Assembly (NCBI GenBank): GCA_052390275.1
Contig: JBQTHD010000004.1
Coordinates: forward strand, 1-64,000
Reading direction: 5' to 3'
Length of the DNA: 64,000 bases
DNA from: JBQTHD01 sp052390275
Lineage (GTDB): Bacteria > Actinomycetota > Acidimicrobiia > Acidimicrobiales > AC-14
Shown here: positions 54,994 to 63,256 of the stretch, in pieces
How positions within the stretch are numbered: the first letter of the stretch is position 1
Layout of the letters: each line of letters begins with the position of its first letter
Made by a program: the position numbers and the translations under genes
The notes under the pieces: model-generated
Seen by the model: the letters and a program-made list of their open reading frames with translations, nothing else
The model's database searches: none
What the model was told of the DNA's origin: nothing

Positions 54994-55614
54994 ATGACTG
55001 GACCCAAGCTCAACGAGTCCCCGGTCTACCGGGCCCGGGCCGAAGCGGCCGCCCGGCCGGTCGATCCCTCGCCCTCGGCCAAGGCGATCGCTCGTTACAT
55101 CCGCACCTCCCCCTACAAGGTTCGCCAGGTCCTGGACCTGATCCGGGGCCACGACGTGGCCCGGGCAGCCGAAATCCTGCGCTTCTGCGAACGCTCCGCC
55201 GCCGACGTGGTGGGCAAGGTTCTGGCTTCGGCCGTGGCCAACGGTGAGCACAACCACTCACTTGCCGCCGAGGATCTCTTTGTATCGGCCTGCTTCGCCG
55301 ACGAGGGCCCGACCCTCAAGCGCTGGCGCCCCCGGGCCCGGGGCCGGGCCACCCGGATCCGTAAGCGGACGTGCCACGTCACCGTGGTCGTCAGTCGGCT
55401 TCCCGATCGGGAGGTCACCCGGCGCCGGGCCGAGCGGGCCCAGGCCACTCTTGCCCGCCGCAGCCGACCTCGTCGTCCGACCCCGCCCGGAACCTCGACG
55501 ACCCGATCATCGGCGGTTCCCGCCACCACCGCCGCCCCGGCGGCGACCGGATCTTCGGCCCGCCCGCCCGACACCGCCGCACCCACCTCGGGCCGCGGGC
55601 AGAACGAGGAGTAG
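54994..55614 (+). CDS. rplV: 50S ribosomal protein L22 with long C-terminal tail
   Basis: The L22 domain spans about residues 20-135 (KAIARYIRTSPYKVRQVLDLIRGHDVARAAEIL; RWRPRARGRATRIRKRTCHVTVVV holds the tunnel beta-hairpin). About 70 residues of Arg, then Pro/Thr/Ala-rich tail follow, making 206 residues instead of the usual 110-130. Similar disordered tails occur in other actinobacterial L22 proteins. rpsC starts 2 bp after the stop. Confidence 0.96.
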   Translation: MTGPKLNESPVYRARAEAAARPVDPSPSAKAIARYIRTSPYKVRQVLDLIRGHDVARAAEILRFCERSAADVVGKVLASAVANGEHNHSLAAEDLFVSACFADEGPTLKRWRPRARGRATRIRKRTCHVTVVVSRLPDREVTRRRAERAQATLARRSRPRRPTPPGTSTTRSSAVPATTAAPAATGSSARPPDTAAPTSGRGQNEE

Positions 55615-55616
55615 CC

Positions 55617-56543
55617 GTGGGTCAGAAGGTCAACCCTTACGGATTCCGCCTGGGGGTCACCACGGACTGGAAGTCGCGGTGGTTCAGCCAGCGGGATTAC
55701 AAGGATTATCTGATAGAGGATTGGAAGATTCGGGAGTACCTGATGCGCCAACTCCCTCACGCGGCCATCAGCCGGGTCGAGGTGGAGCGCACCCGGGACC
55801 GCCTGCGCATCGACGTGCACACCGCTCGCCCCGGGATCGTGATCGGCCGTAAAGGAGCCGAGGCCGAACGACTGCGGACGGACCTGGCCAAGATGACCGG
55901 CAACGTCAAAGTGCAACTCAACATCGTTGAGATCAAGCAGCCAGAACTCGACGCCGCACTTATCGCCCAGGGCGTCGCGGACCAACTGGTGGGTCGGGTG
56001 AGCTTCCGACGAGCCATGAAGCGGGCCGTTCAGACGGCCCAGAAGGCCGGTGCTCTGGGTATCCGGGTTCAGTGCTCAGGCCGCCTCGGCGGCTCGGAGA
56101 TGTCCCGCAGCGAGTGGTACCGGGAAGGCCGGGTTCCGCTGCACACCCTGCGAGCCGACATCGATTACGGCTTCCGGGAGGCCCGCACCACCTTTGGCCG
56201 GATAGGGGTGAAGACCTGGATCTACAAGGGCGACATCCTGCCGTACAAGACCTCGTCGGAGGACAAGATCGCCCGGGAAGCGGCCATGGCCGCCGGCGAG
56301 ACCGCCGGACTGGCCCGGCCCCGGCGCATCATCTCCGCTGGTGGCGGGCGTCGCCGACCGGGCGAGGTCGATGGGGTGGTTGTGACCCCGGTGGTTCCCG
56401 GAGAGGAACTCCCCATCGAAGCCGTGCCCGTGGTCAAAGAGGCCGATCCGGAGTTGGAGCGACTTCTGGCTGAGGAAGAGGAGATCGAGCGGCGCACCAA
56501 GCAGCACTCCGAGACTCCTCACTTCCGCAGCGGGGACGAGTGA
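55617..56543 (+). CDS. rpsC: 30S ribosomal protein S3
   Basis: S3 (308 residues) starts at GTG 55617 (MGQKVNPYGFRLGVTTDW). ACGAGGAG lies just upstream. The KH domain GIVIGRKGAEAERLR and the C-terminal domain SGRLGGSEMSRSEWYREGRVPLHTLRADIDYG are standard. About 75 extra residues at the C-terminus are acidic and Pro/Glu-rich, a common actinobacterial extension. An upstream in-frame ATG (55371) only shadows rplV. Confidence 0.96.
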   Translation: MGQKVNPYGFRLGVTTDWKSRWFSQRDYKDYLIEDWKIREYLMRQLPHAAISRVEVERTRDRLRIDVHTARPGIVIGRKGAEAERLRTDLAKMTGNVKVQLNIVEIKQPELDAALIAQGVADQLVGRVSFRRAMKRAVQTAQKAGALGIRVQCSGRLGGSEMSRSEWYREGRVPLHTLRADIDYGFREARTTFGRIGVKTWIYKGDILPYKTSSEDKIAREAAMAAGETAGLARPRRIISAGGGRRRPGEVDGVVVTPVVPGEELPIEAVPVVKEADPELERLLAEEEEIERRTKQHSETPHFRSGDE

Positions 56544-56550
56544 CGTCGCC

Positions 56551-56967
56551 ATGTTGATGCCCAGGAGGGTCAAGCACCGCAAGCAGCACCGGGGTCGCCT
56601 TACCGGGGTGGCGTCGGGCGGCACCGCCGTCAACCACGGGGACTTTGGAATCCAGGCGATGGAGCCCGGCTGGATAACCGCCCGCCAGATCGAGGCGGCC
56701 CGTATCGCCATGACCCGCCACGTCAAGCGGGGCGGCAAGGTCTGGATCAACATCTTCCCGGACAAGCCCGTCACGGCCAAGCCGGCAGAGACCCGGATGG
56801 GGTCGGGAAAGGGAAACCCGGAGCACTGGGTGGCGGTGGTCAAGCCCGGCCGTGTCATGTTCGAGTTGGGTGGAGTGGCCGAACCCCTGGCCCGGGAGGC
56901 TATGGCCCGGGCCATCCAGAAGTTGCCCATCAAAGCTCGCATCATTTCCGCCATCGAGGAGGTGTGA
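56551..56967 (+). CDS. rplP: 50S ribosomal protein L16
   Basis: L16 (138 residues) helps position tRNA in the A and P sites. MLMPRRVKHRKQHRGRLTG, the GKGNPEHWVAVVKPGRVMFE region and the C-terminal AMARAIQKLPIKARI are typical. Its stop TGA overlaps a possible GTG start of rpmC. Confidence 0.97.
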   Translation: MLMPRRVKHRKQHRGRLTGVASGGTAVNHGDFGIQAMEPGWITARQIEAARIAMTRHVKRGGKVWINIFPDKPVTAKPAETRMGSGKGNPEHWVAVVKPGRVMFELGGVAEPLAREAMARAIQKLPIKARIISAIEEV

Positions 56968-56969
56968 CC

Positions 56970-57299
56970 ATGACCAAGGCGTCGGAGTTGCGGAGCCTGA
57001 GCCCCGATGAACTGGCCAGTCGGCTGGATGAGGCGTCCAAGGACCTTTTCGCTGTCCGGTTCCAGTTGGTCACGGGGCAGATGGACAACTCGGCCCGGGT
57101 CCCAGCCCTGCGCAAGGAGATAGCGCGAATCAACACCCTCCTTCGCGAAGCCGAGATCGCCGCCGCCGAGGATGCGGCGCAGGCCAGGGCGAAAGCCCAC
57201 GCCGCCGAACTGGCCGACCGCCGGGCCCGGGCCGCGGCCCGACGCCGGGGCGTTGTCGCCGGGGTGGCCACCGAGAGTCGAACTGATGAGGTCAGGTGA
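56970..57299 (+). CDS. rpmC: 50S ribosomal protein L29 with long C-terminal tail
   Basis: I take ATG 56970 because GGAGGTG sits 7 nt upstream. The GTG at 56964 would add two residues. The L29 helical hairpin covers about residues 4-62 (LRSLSPDELASRLDEASKDLFAVRFQ, then LRKEIARINTLLRE). An Ala/Arg-rich helix of about 45 residues follows, longer than the usual 60-70-residue protein. Confidence 0.94.
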   Translation: MTKASELRSLSPDELASRLDEASKDLFAVRFQLVTGQMDNSARVPALRKEIARINTLLREAEIAAAEDAAQARAKAHAAELADRRARAAARRRGVVAGVATESRTDEVR

Positions 57300-57304
57300 G
57301 CGTT

Positions 57305-57625
57305 ATGGGTGATCCCCAATCGGGCGGAATCGAAGCCGCTGGAAAACAGTCCGTGGACGCCGTGCCGCCCCCCCGGGCCAACCGGCGAAAGGTGCGCGAG
57401 GGTCTGGTCGTTTCTGCAGCCATGAACAAGACGGTGGTCGTCGCGGTGGTGGAACGGGTTCGCCACCCCCGCTACGCCAAGACGGTCCAGCGCTCAACCC
57501 GGGTGCAGGCCCACGACGAAACCAACGATGCCCGCAAGGGAGACCGGGTTCGCATCGTGGAGACCCGGCCCATCTCCAAGCTCAAACGGTTCCGGGTGGC
57601 CGAAGTCCTGGAGCGCGCCAAGTGA
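57305..57625 (+). CDS. rpsQ: 30S ribosomal protein S17
   Basis: S17 begins at ATG 57305 with AGGTGA 5 nt upstream (GTG 57296 is the alternative). A non-conserved N-terminal tail of about 25 residues precedes the fold (RKVREGLVVSAAMNKTVVVAVVERVRHPRYAKTVQRS; KGDRVRIVETRPISKLKRFRVAEVLE). It shares the stop/start overlap with rplN. Confidence 0.95.
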   Translation: MGDPQSGGIEAAGKQSVDAVPPPRANRRKVREGLVVSAAMNKTVVVAVVERVRHPRYAKTVQRSTRVQAHDETNDARKGDRVRIVETRPISKLKRFRVAEVLERAK

Positions 57626-57990
57626 TCCAGCAGGAGACGCGCCTGCGGGTCGCCGACAACTCCGGGGCCAAGGAGATCCTCTGCATCAAGGTGCTGGGGG
57701 GGACCCGCCGCCGCTATGCATCGATCGGCGACGTGATCATCGCCACGGTGAAGGTGGCCATCCCTGGGGCAGCGGTGAAGAAGGGCGACGTGGTCCGGTG
57801 TGTGGTGGTGCGTACCGCCAAGGAGAACCGCCGCCCGGACGGTAGCTATATCCGGTTCGATGAGAATGCCGCGGTGTTGATCAATGACGCTCTTCAGCCC
57901 CGGGGAACCCGCATATTCGGCCCAGTCGGCCGGGAACTGCGGGACAAAAAGTTCATGAAGATCATTTCGCTCGCCCCTGAGGTGCTGTGA
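57622..57990 (+). CDS. rplN: 50S ribosomal protein L14
   Basis: L14 (122 residues) lies at the subunit interface. MIQQETRLRVADNSGAKEILCIKVLGG and VRTAKENRRPDGSYIRFDENAAVLI are diagnostic. It starts with GTG 57622 overlapping the rpsQ stop. Confidence 0.97.
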   Translation: MIQQETRLRVADNSGAKEILCIKVLGGTRRRYASIGDVIIATVKVAIPGAAVKKGDVVRCVVVRTAKENRRPDGSYIRFDENAAVLINDALQPRGTRIFGPVGRELRDKKFMKIISLAPEVL

Positions 57991-58295
57991 TGAAACTGCG
58001 TAAGGGTGACAAGGTTCGGGTTCTCACCGGCAAGGACCGGGGTAAGGAGGGCGAAATCATCACTGCCATCCCTGCCGAGAACAAGGTGGTCGTCCAGGGC
58101 GTGAACATCGCCAAGCGCCACCAGCGGGCGCTGAAGGCCACCATGTCGGCCGGGATCATCGACCGGGAGATGCCCATCTCGGCCTCCAACGTGGCCCTCA
58201 TCTGCCCGGAGACTCATAAGCCCACCCGGGTGGGTTACCGCTTCGAGGACGGCGGGAAGGTGCGCATCAGCCGGCGATCGGGTGCCGCCATATGA
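57990..58295 (+). CDS. rplX: 50S ribosomal protein L24
   Basis: L24 (101 residues) starts 50S assembly. The KOW motif KGDKVRVLTGKDRGKEGEI is at the start. GAGGTG lies 5 nt before ATG 57990, so I prefer it to GTG 57987. It overlaps rplN by one base and rplE by four. Confidence 0.95.
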   Translation: MKLRKGDKVRVLTGKDRGKEGEIITAIPAENKVVVQGVNIAKRHQRALKATMSAGIIDREMPISASNVALICPETHKPTRVGYRFEDGGKVRISRRSGAAI

Positions 58296-58864
58296 GCGCC
58301 CCCACGGCTGAGGCCGCTCCTCGCCTCAAGGCCCTCTACGAGGCCGAGCTTCGCTCCGGCCTGGCCGAGAGCCTGGGCCTCGGCAATATCATGCAGGTTC
58401 CCCGAATGGACAAGATCGTCATCAACATGGGTGTTGGCCGGGCCACCCAGCAGGCATCATTGCTGGAAGGGGCCATCAAGGATCTCACTGCCATAACGGG
58501 ACAGAAGCCGATCGTCACTAAAGCCCGGACTTCAATCGCCTCGTTCAAGCTCCGAGAAGGGAACGCCATCGGAGCCAAGGTGACCCTGCGAGGCGTCCGA
58601 ATGTGGGAGTTCTTCGATCGCCTGGTCAGCCTGGCCATCCCTCGCATCCGGGACTTTCGCGGTCTTCCGGCCAGTTCGTTCGACGGCCGGGGCAACTACA
58701 CCTTCGGGGTTACGGAGCAGTTGATTTTTCCGGAGATCGACTATGACAAGGTCGACACCATCAGGGGCATGGATATAACCATCGTGACCACGGCGCGAAC
58801 CGATTCCGAAGGCAAGGCCTTGCTGGCGGCTTTCGGGTTTCCGTTCCGGCGTGAGGGGAGCTGA
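58292..58864 (+). CDS. rplE: 50S ribosomal protein L5
   Basis: L5 (190 residues) binds 5S rRNA and P-site tRNA. NIMQVPRMDKIVINMGVGRA, TGQKPIVTKARTSIASFKLREG and GNYTFGVTEQLIFPEIDYDKV are standard. The ATG overlaps the rplX stop. Confidence 0.97.
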   Translation: MSAPTAEAAPRLKALYEAELRSGLAESLGLGNIMQVPRMDKIVINMGVGRATQQASLLEGAIKDLTAITGQKPIVTKARTSIASFKLREGNAIGAKVTLRGVRMWEFFDRLVSLAIPRIRDFRGLPASSFDGRGNYTFGVTEQLIFPEIDYDKVDTIRGMDITIVTTARTDSEGKALLAAFGFPFRREGS

Positions 58865-58868
58865 CAGG

Positions 58869-59054
58869 GTGGCAAAGAAGGGGCTCATTCAAAAGCAGCA
58901 GGCCAAGCCCAAGTTCAAGGTGCGGGCCTACACCCGATGTCGCCGATGCGGGAGAAGCCGGGCCGTTTACCGTCAGTTCGGCCTGTGCCGAATCTGCCTG
59001 CGGGAGATGGTCCATGCCGGGGAGGTCCCCGGCGTGACCAAGGCCAGCTGGTGA
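58869..59054 (+). CDS. rpsN: 30S ribosomal protein S14, zinc-binding type
   Basis: The 61-residue short form starts at GTG 58869 (MAKKGLIQKQQ). Two CxxC pairs, CRRC and CRIC, bind zinc, and the end LCRICLREMVHAGEVPGVTKASW is diagnostic of the zinc (C+) type. A zinc-free paralogue may exist elsewhere. A 70-bp gap with no clear signal precedes rpsH. Confidence 0.96.
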   Translation: MAKKGLIQKQQAKPKFKVRAYTRCRRCGRSRAVYRQFGLCRICLREMVHAGEVPGVTKASW

Positions 59055-59124
59055 CCGGCCAACCGGTCTCGGGCCGGCAGCCGAGCGGAAGGCAATCGCG
59101 CACCGTGGCAAGGGGGGTCCGACC

Positions 59125-59529
59125 ATGACCATGACCGACCCGGTGGCGGACATGCTGACGCGCCTGCGCAACGGTTCCGTTGCCCGCCAGGAGGTCATCC
59201 GGATGCCGGCCTCCAAGCTGAAGGGGGCCTTGGCCGCCATCTTGCGCCGAGAGGGCTACATCAGCGATTTCAAAGTCTCCGCGGCCTCCGACCGGCCCGG
59301 GCAGGTGCTCGAGATCACCCTCAAGTACACCGCCGAGCGGGCCCCGACCATCTCGGGCCTGAAGCGGGTTTCCAAGCCTGGCCTGCGGGTCTACACCCCG
59401 GCCGACCGGCTGCCCCGGGTCCTGGGAGGCCTGGGCGTAGCTGTGCTTTCCACCAGTCAGGGCCTGCTGACCGACCGGGAGGCCCGGTCGCGGCGAGTGG
59501 GCGGCGAGGTGCTCTGTTATGTCTGGTAA
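59125..59529 (+). CDS. rpsH: 30S ribosomal protein S8
   Basis: S8 (134 residues) binds helix 21 of 16S rRNA. MTDPVADMLTRLRNG, KRVSKPGLRVYTPADRLPRVLGGLGVAVLSTSQGLLTDREARSRRVGGEVLCYVW is the diagnostic C-terminus (listed as regions of about 350-395 bp from the start). In Escherichia coli S8 represses the spc operon at rplE. No such site was resolved here. Confidence 0.96.
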   Translation: MTMTDPVADMLTRLRNGSVARQEVIRMPASKLKGALAAILRREGYISDFKVSAASDRPGQVLEITLKYTAERAPTISGLKRVSKPGLRVYTPADRLPRVLGGLGVAVLSTSQGLLTDREARSRRVGGEVLCYVW

Positions 59530-59575
59530 CCGGCCGGTTCCCGGTGTCGGGGCCCGATCCGAGGAGAGTTTCTGA

Positions 59576-60115
59576 ATGTCCCGTATCGGTAGAGCCCCCA
59601 TCGCCGTACCCGAAGGGGTCTCCGTAGCGGTCGATGGCAGCCACGTCACCGTGTCGGGACCCCGGGGCAGCCTGGTTCGCGACCTCCCAGCCGACATCAC
59701 TGTTCGCCAGGAGGGAACGTCCCTGCTGGTGGAGCGACCGACCGACGAGCGACGCCACCGGGCGCTTCACGGCCTGACCCGGTCCCTGGTCAACAACATG
59801 GTTCTGGGCGTTACCCAGGGTTTCCAGCGGGACCTGGACATCATCGGTGTCGGCTACCGGGCCATCGCCTCCGGATCGACTCGTTTGGAGCTCTCCCTCG
59901 GTTTCAGTCACCAGGTGGTGGTCGACGCCCCAGAAGGGGTGACCTTCGAGGTGCCCACCCCCACCCGTATCGTGGTCCGGGGCAACGACAAGGAGTCTGT
60001 CGGCCAGGTGGCGGCCAACATCCGCAAACTGCGTAAGCCCGAGCCCTACAAGGGCAAGGGCATCCGATACTCCGGCGAAGTGGTCCGGCGTAAGGCCGGC
60101 AAGGCCTCCAAGTAG
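59576..60115 (+). CDS. rplF: 50S ribosomal protein L6
   Basis: L6 (179 residues) supports the GTPase region. MSRIGRAPIAVPEGVSV, LELSLGFSHQVVVDAPEGV and GKGIRYSGEVVRRKAGKA are standard. GAGGAGAG precedes the ATG. Confidence 0.97.
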   Translation: MSRIGRAPIAVPEGVSVAVDGSHVTVSGPRGSLVRDLPADITVRQEGTSLLVERPTDERRHRALHGLTRSLVNNMVLGVTQGFQRDLDIIGVGYRAIASGSTRLELSLGFSHQVVVDAPEGVTFEVPTPTRIVVRGNDKESVGQVAANIRKLRKPEPYKGKGIRYSGEVVRRKAGKASK

Positions 60116-60148
60116 TGGGAGTCTCGACGAAATGACCGTGTTCACGAA

Positions 60149-60514
60149 ATGACTGTGTCCACTCAGAAGAAGCAACTGGCCCGCCAGAAGCGCCACGCTC
60201 GGGTTCGGCGAGTGGTCAAGGGAACCCCGGACCGGCCCAGGTTGGCCGTCTACCGGTCCAACCGCCATGTCGTCGCTCAGGTCATCGACGACGTGGCCGG
60301 GCGGACCCTGGCCGCGGCCAGCACGCTGGAGCCCGGCACCCGGCCGGCCCACTCCGCCAACGTAGAAGTGGCCACCGCGGTCGGTCGGTTGGTGGCGGAG
60401 CGGGCTCGGGCTGCGGGAGTGACCAAGGTGGTGTTCGACCGAGGCGGCTACCGGTACCACGGGCGGGTGGCGGCGGTCGCTGAGGCTGCCCGCCAGGGCG
60501 GCCTGGAGTTCTGA
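60149..60514 (+). CDS. rplR: 50S ribosomal protein L18
   Basis: L18 (121 residues) binds 5S rRNA. KGTPDRPRLAVYRSNRHVVAQVIDD and VVFDRGGYRYHGRVAAVAEAARQGGLEF are diagnostic. No strong Shine-Dalgarno precedes the ATG. ATGACCGTGTTCACGAA just upstream partly duplicates the start context (ACGAAATGAC occurs twice). Confidence 0.96.
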   Translation: MTVSTQKKQLARQKRHARVRRVVKGTPDRPRLAVYRSNRHVVAQVIDDVAGRTLAAASTLEPGTRPAHSANVEVATAVGRLVAERARAAGVTKVVFDRGGYRYHGRVAAVAEAARQGGLEF

Positions 60515-60563
60515 TGCGCGCTCAACGGGTTGACCCCCGAGCTTCTAACGAAAAGAGGATCTG

Positions 60564-61112
60564 ATGGCCGAAGCCCAGCTTGAAGAGCGGGTGATCTCCA
60601 TCAACCGCGTGGCCAAGGTGGTCAAGGGGGGCCGTCGGTTCTCCTTCACCGCCCTCGTCGTCGTGGGCGACGGAGCCGGCCGGGTAGGCCTTGGCTACGG
60701 GAAGGCCAAGGAGGTTCCAGCGGCCATCCAAAAGGGCATCGAGGAGGGCAAGAAGAACCTTTTCGAAGTTCCCTTGGCGGGAAGCACCATCGTCCATGCC
60801 GTCCTGGGCTCCCAGGGGGCCGGAAGGGTCCTGCTCAAGCCGGCGGCACCGGGAACCGGGGTCATCGCCGGAGGGGCGGCTCGGGCGATCCTCGAGGCGG
60901 CCGGAATCCGCGACATCCTGGCCAAATCCCTCGGTTCCTCCAACGGCATCAATGTGGCCCATGCCACCGTCGCTGGCCTCAAGATGGTCAAGCGTCCCGA
61001 CGACGTGGCTCGCAACCGCGGCAAGTCACCGGAGGAAGTCACCCCGGTAGGGTTGTTGCGGGCCTACCGGGAGTCGACCCGTAAGCCGGTGGCTCCCAAG
61101 GAAGTTGCCTGA
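60564..61112 (+). CDS. rpsE: 30S ribosomal protein S5
   Basis: S5 (182 residues) affects decoding fidelity. ISINRVAKVVKGGRRFSFTALVVVGDGAGRVGLGYGKAKEVP and the C-terminal GSSNGINVAHATVAGLKMV are standard. AAAAGAGGA precedes the ATG. Its TGA overlaps the rpmD ATG. Confidence 0.97.
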   Translation: MAEAQLEERVISINRVAKVVKGGRRFSFTALVVVGDGAGRVGLGYGKAKEVPAAIQKGIEEGKKNLFEVPLAGSTIVHAVLGSQGAGRVLLKPAAPGTGVIAGGAARAILEAAGIRDILAKSLGSSNGINVAHATVAGLKMVKRPDDVARNRGKSPEEVTPVGLLRAYRESTRKPVAPKEVA

Positions 61113-61315
61113 TGGCCGATCGACTGCGGGTCGTTCAGGTCCGATCGGTCATCGGGACCCGGCCGGCGCACCGGGCCACCATCGCCGCCCTCGGCCTGGG
61201 TCGGATCGGGGCCAGCGCCGTGCTCCCCGACAGGCCGGACATTCGTGGAATGCTTGCCCAGGTGCCCCACCTCGTCCAGGTTCGAGTCGCCCCCGAAGGG
61301 GAGGTTTCGAAATGA
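61112..61315 (+). CDS. rpmD: 50S ribosomal protein L30
   Basis: L30 (67 residues) follows the family: LRVVQVRSVIGTRPAHRATIAALGLGRIG with the end HLVQVRVAPE. It overlaps both neighbours by a few bases (rpsE stop and rplO start). Confidence 0.94.
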   Translation: MADRLRVVQVRSVIGTRPAHRATIAALGLGRIGASAVLPDRPDIRGMLAQVPHLVQVRVAPEGEVSK

Positions 61316-61800
61316 AGGTCCACGAGTTGAAGCCGCCGGTCGGGTCCAACCGACCCAAGCGACGGGTCGGCCGAGGAATCGCCGGCAAGGGGGGCAAGAC
61401 GGCGGGCCGGGGTACCAAGGGCCAGGGAGCACGTGACACCATCCCGGCGGGGTTCGAAGGTGGGCAGATGCCCCTCCACCGGCGCGTTCCCAAGCTCAAG
61501 GGCTTCACCAACCCGTTCCGGGTGGAGTACGTGCCTGTTAATCTCGACGCCCTGGCCCGGGCCGAGGGCGCAGATGTGAACCCCGACACCCTGCGGGCTC
61601 AAGGGCTGTGTCCCAAGCGCGGCCTGGTCAAGATCCTGGGGCGGGGCCAGATCGACCGGCCCTTGGCCGTCAGCGCCCATGCGTTCTCGGCCCAGGCCGT
61701 GGCTGCCATCGAGGCGGCAGGAGGCCGAACCGAGATCATTCCTCCGCCTTTCGGAAACAACCGACCCCCGGCTCGAGGTTCTGCTCTGACCAACCGCTGA
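61312..61800 (+). CDS. rplO: 50S ribosomal protein L15
   Basis: L15 (162 residues) starts at ATG 61312 (MKVHELKPPVGSNRPKRRVGRG). The glycine-rich rRNA-binding arm GIAGKGGKTAGRGTKGQGAR and EGGQMPLHRRVPKLKGF are diagnostic. A longer frame upstream only shadows rpmD. Confidence 0.97.
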   Translation: MKVHELKPPVGSNRPKRRVGRGIAGKGGKTAGRGTKGQGARDTIPAGFEGGQMPLHRRVPKLKGFTNPFRVEYVPVNLDALARAEGADVNPDTLRAQGLCPKRGLVKILGRGQIDRPLAVSAHAFSAQAVAAIEAAGGRTEIIPPPFGNNRPPARGSALTNR

Positions 61801-61937
61801 CCGCAGGAGCAGGCCACGGGTTGACAGCTAATCACCCGCCGGCACTCCACCCTTCGACCTCACCAAACTCATCCAACTCGGCCCGCCAGGGCGTACCGAT
61901 CCTCTTAGCCGCATCGATTTCGAAGGGACGGATCCGG

Positions 61938-63233
61938 GTGTTCAAGAACCTGCGGAATGTCGGCAAGGTCCCCGAGTTGCGCAACAAGGTGCTGTTCACG
62001 CTCCTCATGGTGGTTCTGTACCGCCTGGGCGCCAACATCACCGTTCCCGGTATCGACTTCGAGGCCATCACCCAGCTCCAGGAACGGGCCCGGACCCAGG
62101 GGGGAGCGCTGGGATTCCTCAACCTCTTCTCCGGTGGGGCACTGACCGAGATGGCGGTCTTTGCCCTGGGAATCCTGCCCTACATCACCAGTTCGATCAT
62201 CATGCAACTGCTGGCTGTGGTCATCCCCAAGGTTGAGCAATGGCAAAAGCAAGGGGTGGTCGGCCAGAAGAAGATCACCCAGTGGACCCGTTACATGACG
62301 GTGGGCCTTTCCCTTATTCAGGCCACGGGCATCACCTACCAGTTCAACAACGGCATTCTCACCGGAGGCACCACCACCGTCCCCCTGGTCAAGACCTTCG
62401 ATATTCCCCACGTCGCCCTGATAGTCCTGACCATCACCGCCGGAACGGCCATTGTTATGTGGATGGGGGAACTGGTGACCCAGCGGGGCATCGGTAACGG
62501 CATGTCCATCCTGATCTTCGCCAATGTGGTTTCCACCATGCCGGCCCAGTTCGCCCAGATACGCGCTGAGCGAGGTTGGTTCGTCCTGGCGGTGATGGCC
62601 TTTCTGGTCCTGGCCATGATCGCCGCCATCGTCTTCGTTGAACAGGGCCAACGGCGCATCCCGGTCCAGTTCGCGAAGCGGGTGGTGGGCCGCCGCCAGT
62701 ACGGGGGTCAGAGCACCTACATCCCCCTCAAGGTCAACCAGTCCGGGGTCATCCCCATCATCTTCGCCAGCGCCGTACTTTCTTTTCCCGCCCTGATCTC
62801 CAACGTGGTCCCGTGGCGGCCCTTGGTGAACTTCATCAACGACAACCTCCTGCAGCCCGACAACCTGATCTACATCATTTTCTTTGGGGTTCTGGTGGTC
62901 TTCTTCACCTACTTCTATACCGCCATCAGCTTCAACCCGGCCCAGCAGGCTGACAACATCCGCAAGCAGGGCGGTTTCATCCCCGGCATCCGTCCCGGGC
63001 CGGCCACCGAGCGCCACCTAAGCACGATCCTCAGCCGCATCACCCTGCCGGGATCGTTGTTCCTGGCGGCGGTGGCTCTGGTCCCGTCCATTGCCCTGGC
63101 GGTTTACGGCATCAATACCTTCGCCTTCGCCGGCACCAGCATCCTCATTGCGGTCGGGGTGGCTCTGGAGACGATGAAGCAGGTGGACAGCCAGTTGATG
63201 ATGCGCAACTACGACGGCTTCCTCAAGGGATGA
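61938..63233 (+). CDS. secY: Preprotein translocase channel SecY
   Basis: The 431-residue protein starts at GTG 61938 (MFKNLRNVGKVPELRNKVLF), with AAGGGA 9 nt upstream. Ten membrane spans are apparent, with the plug/TM2 region LGILPYITSSIIMQLL, GNGMSILIFANV and the C-terminal cytosolic RPGPATERHLSTILSRITLPGS loop. It forms the Sec channel with SecE (35.2 kb). The in-frame upstream stretch to 61608 shadows rplO. The 137-bp gap before it shows no gene. Confidence 0.97.
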   Translation: MFKNLRNVGKVPELRNKVLFTLLMVVLYRLGANITVPGIDFEAITQLQERARTQGGALGFLNLFSGGALTEMAVFALGILPYITSSIIMQLLAVVIPKVEQWQKQGVVGQKKITQWTRYMTVGLSLIQATGITYQFNNGILTGGTTTVPLVKTFDIPHVALIVLTITAGTAIVMWMGELVTQRGIGNGMSILIFANVVSTMPAQFAQIRAERGWFVLAVMAFLVLAMIAAIVFVEQGQRRIPVQFAKRVVGRRQYGGQSTYIPLKVNQSGVIPIIFASAVLSFPALISNVVPWRPLVNFINDNLLQPDNLIYIIFFGVLVVFFTYFYTAISFNPAQQADNIRKQGGFIPGIRPGPATERHLSTILSRITLPGSLFLAAVALVPSIALAVYGINTFAFAGTSILIAVGVALETMKQVDSQLMMRNYDGFLKG

Positions 63234-63256
63234 CGCCCCGGGCGAGGCGTCGATAG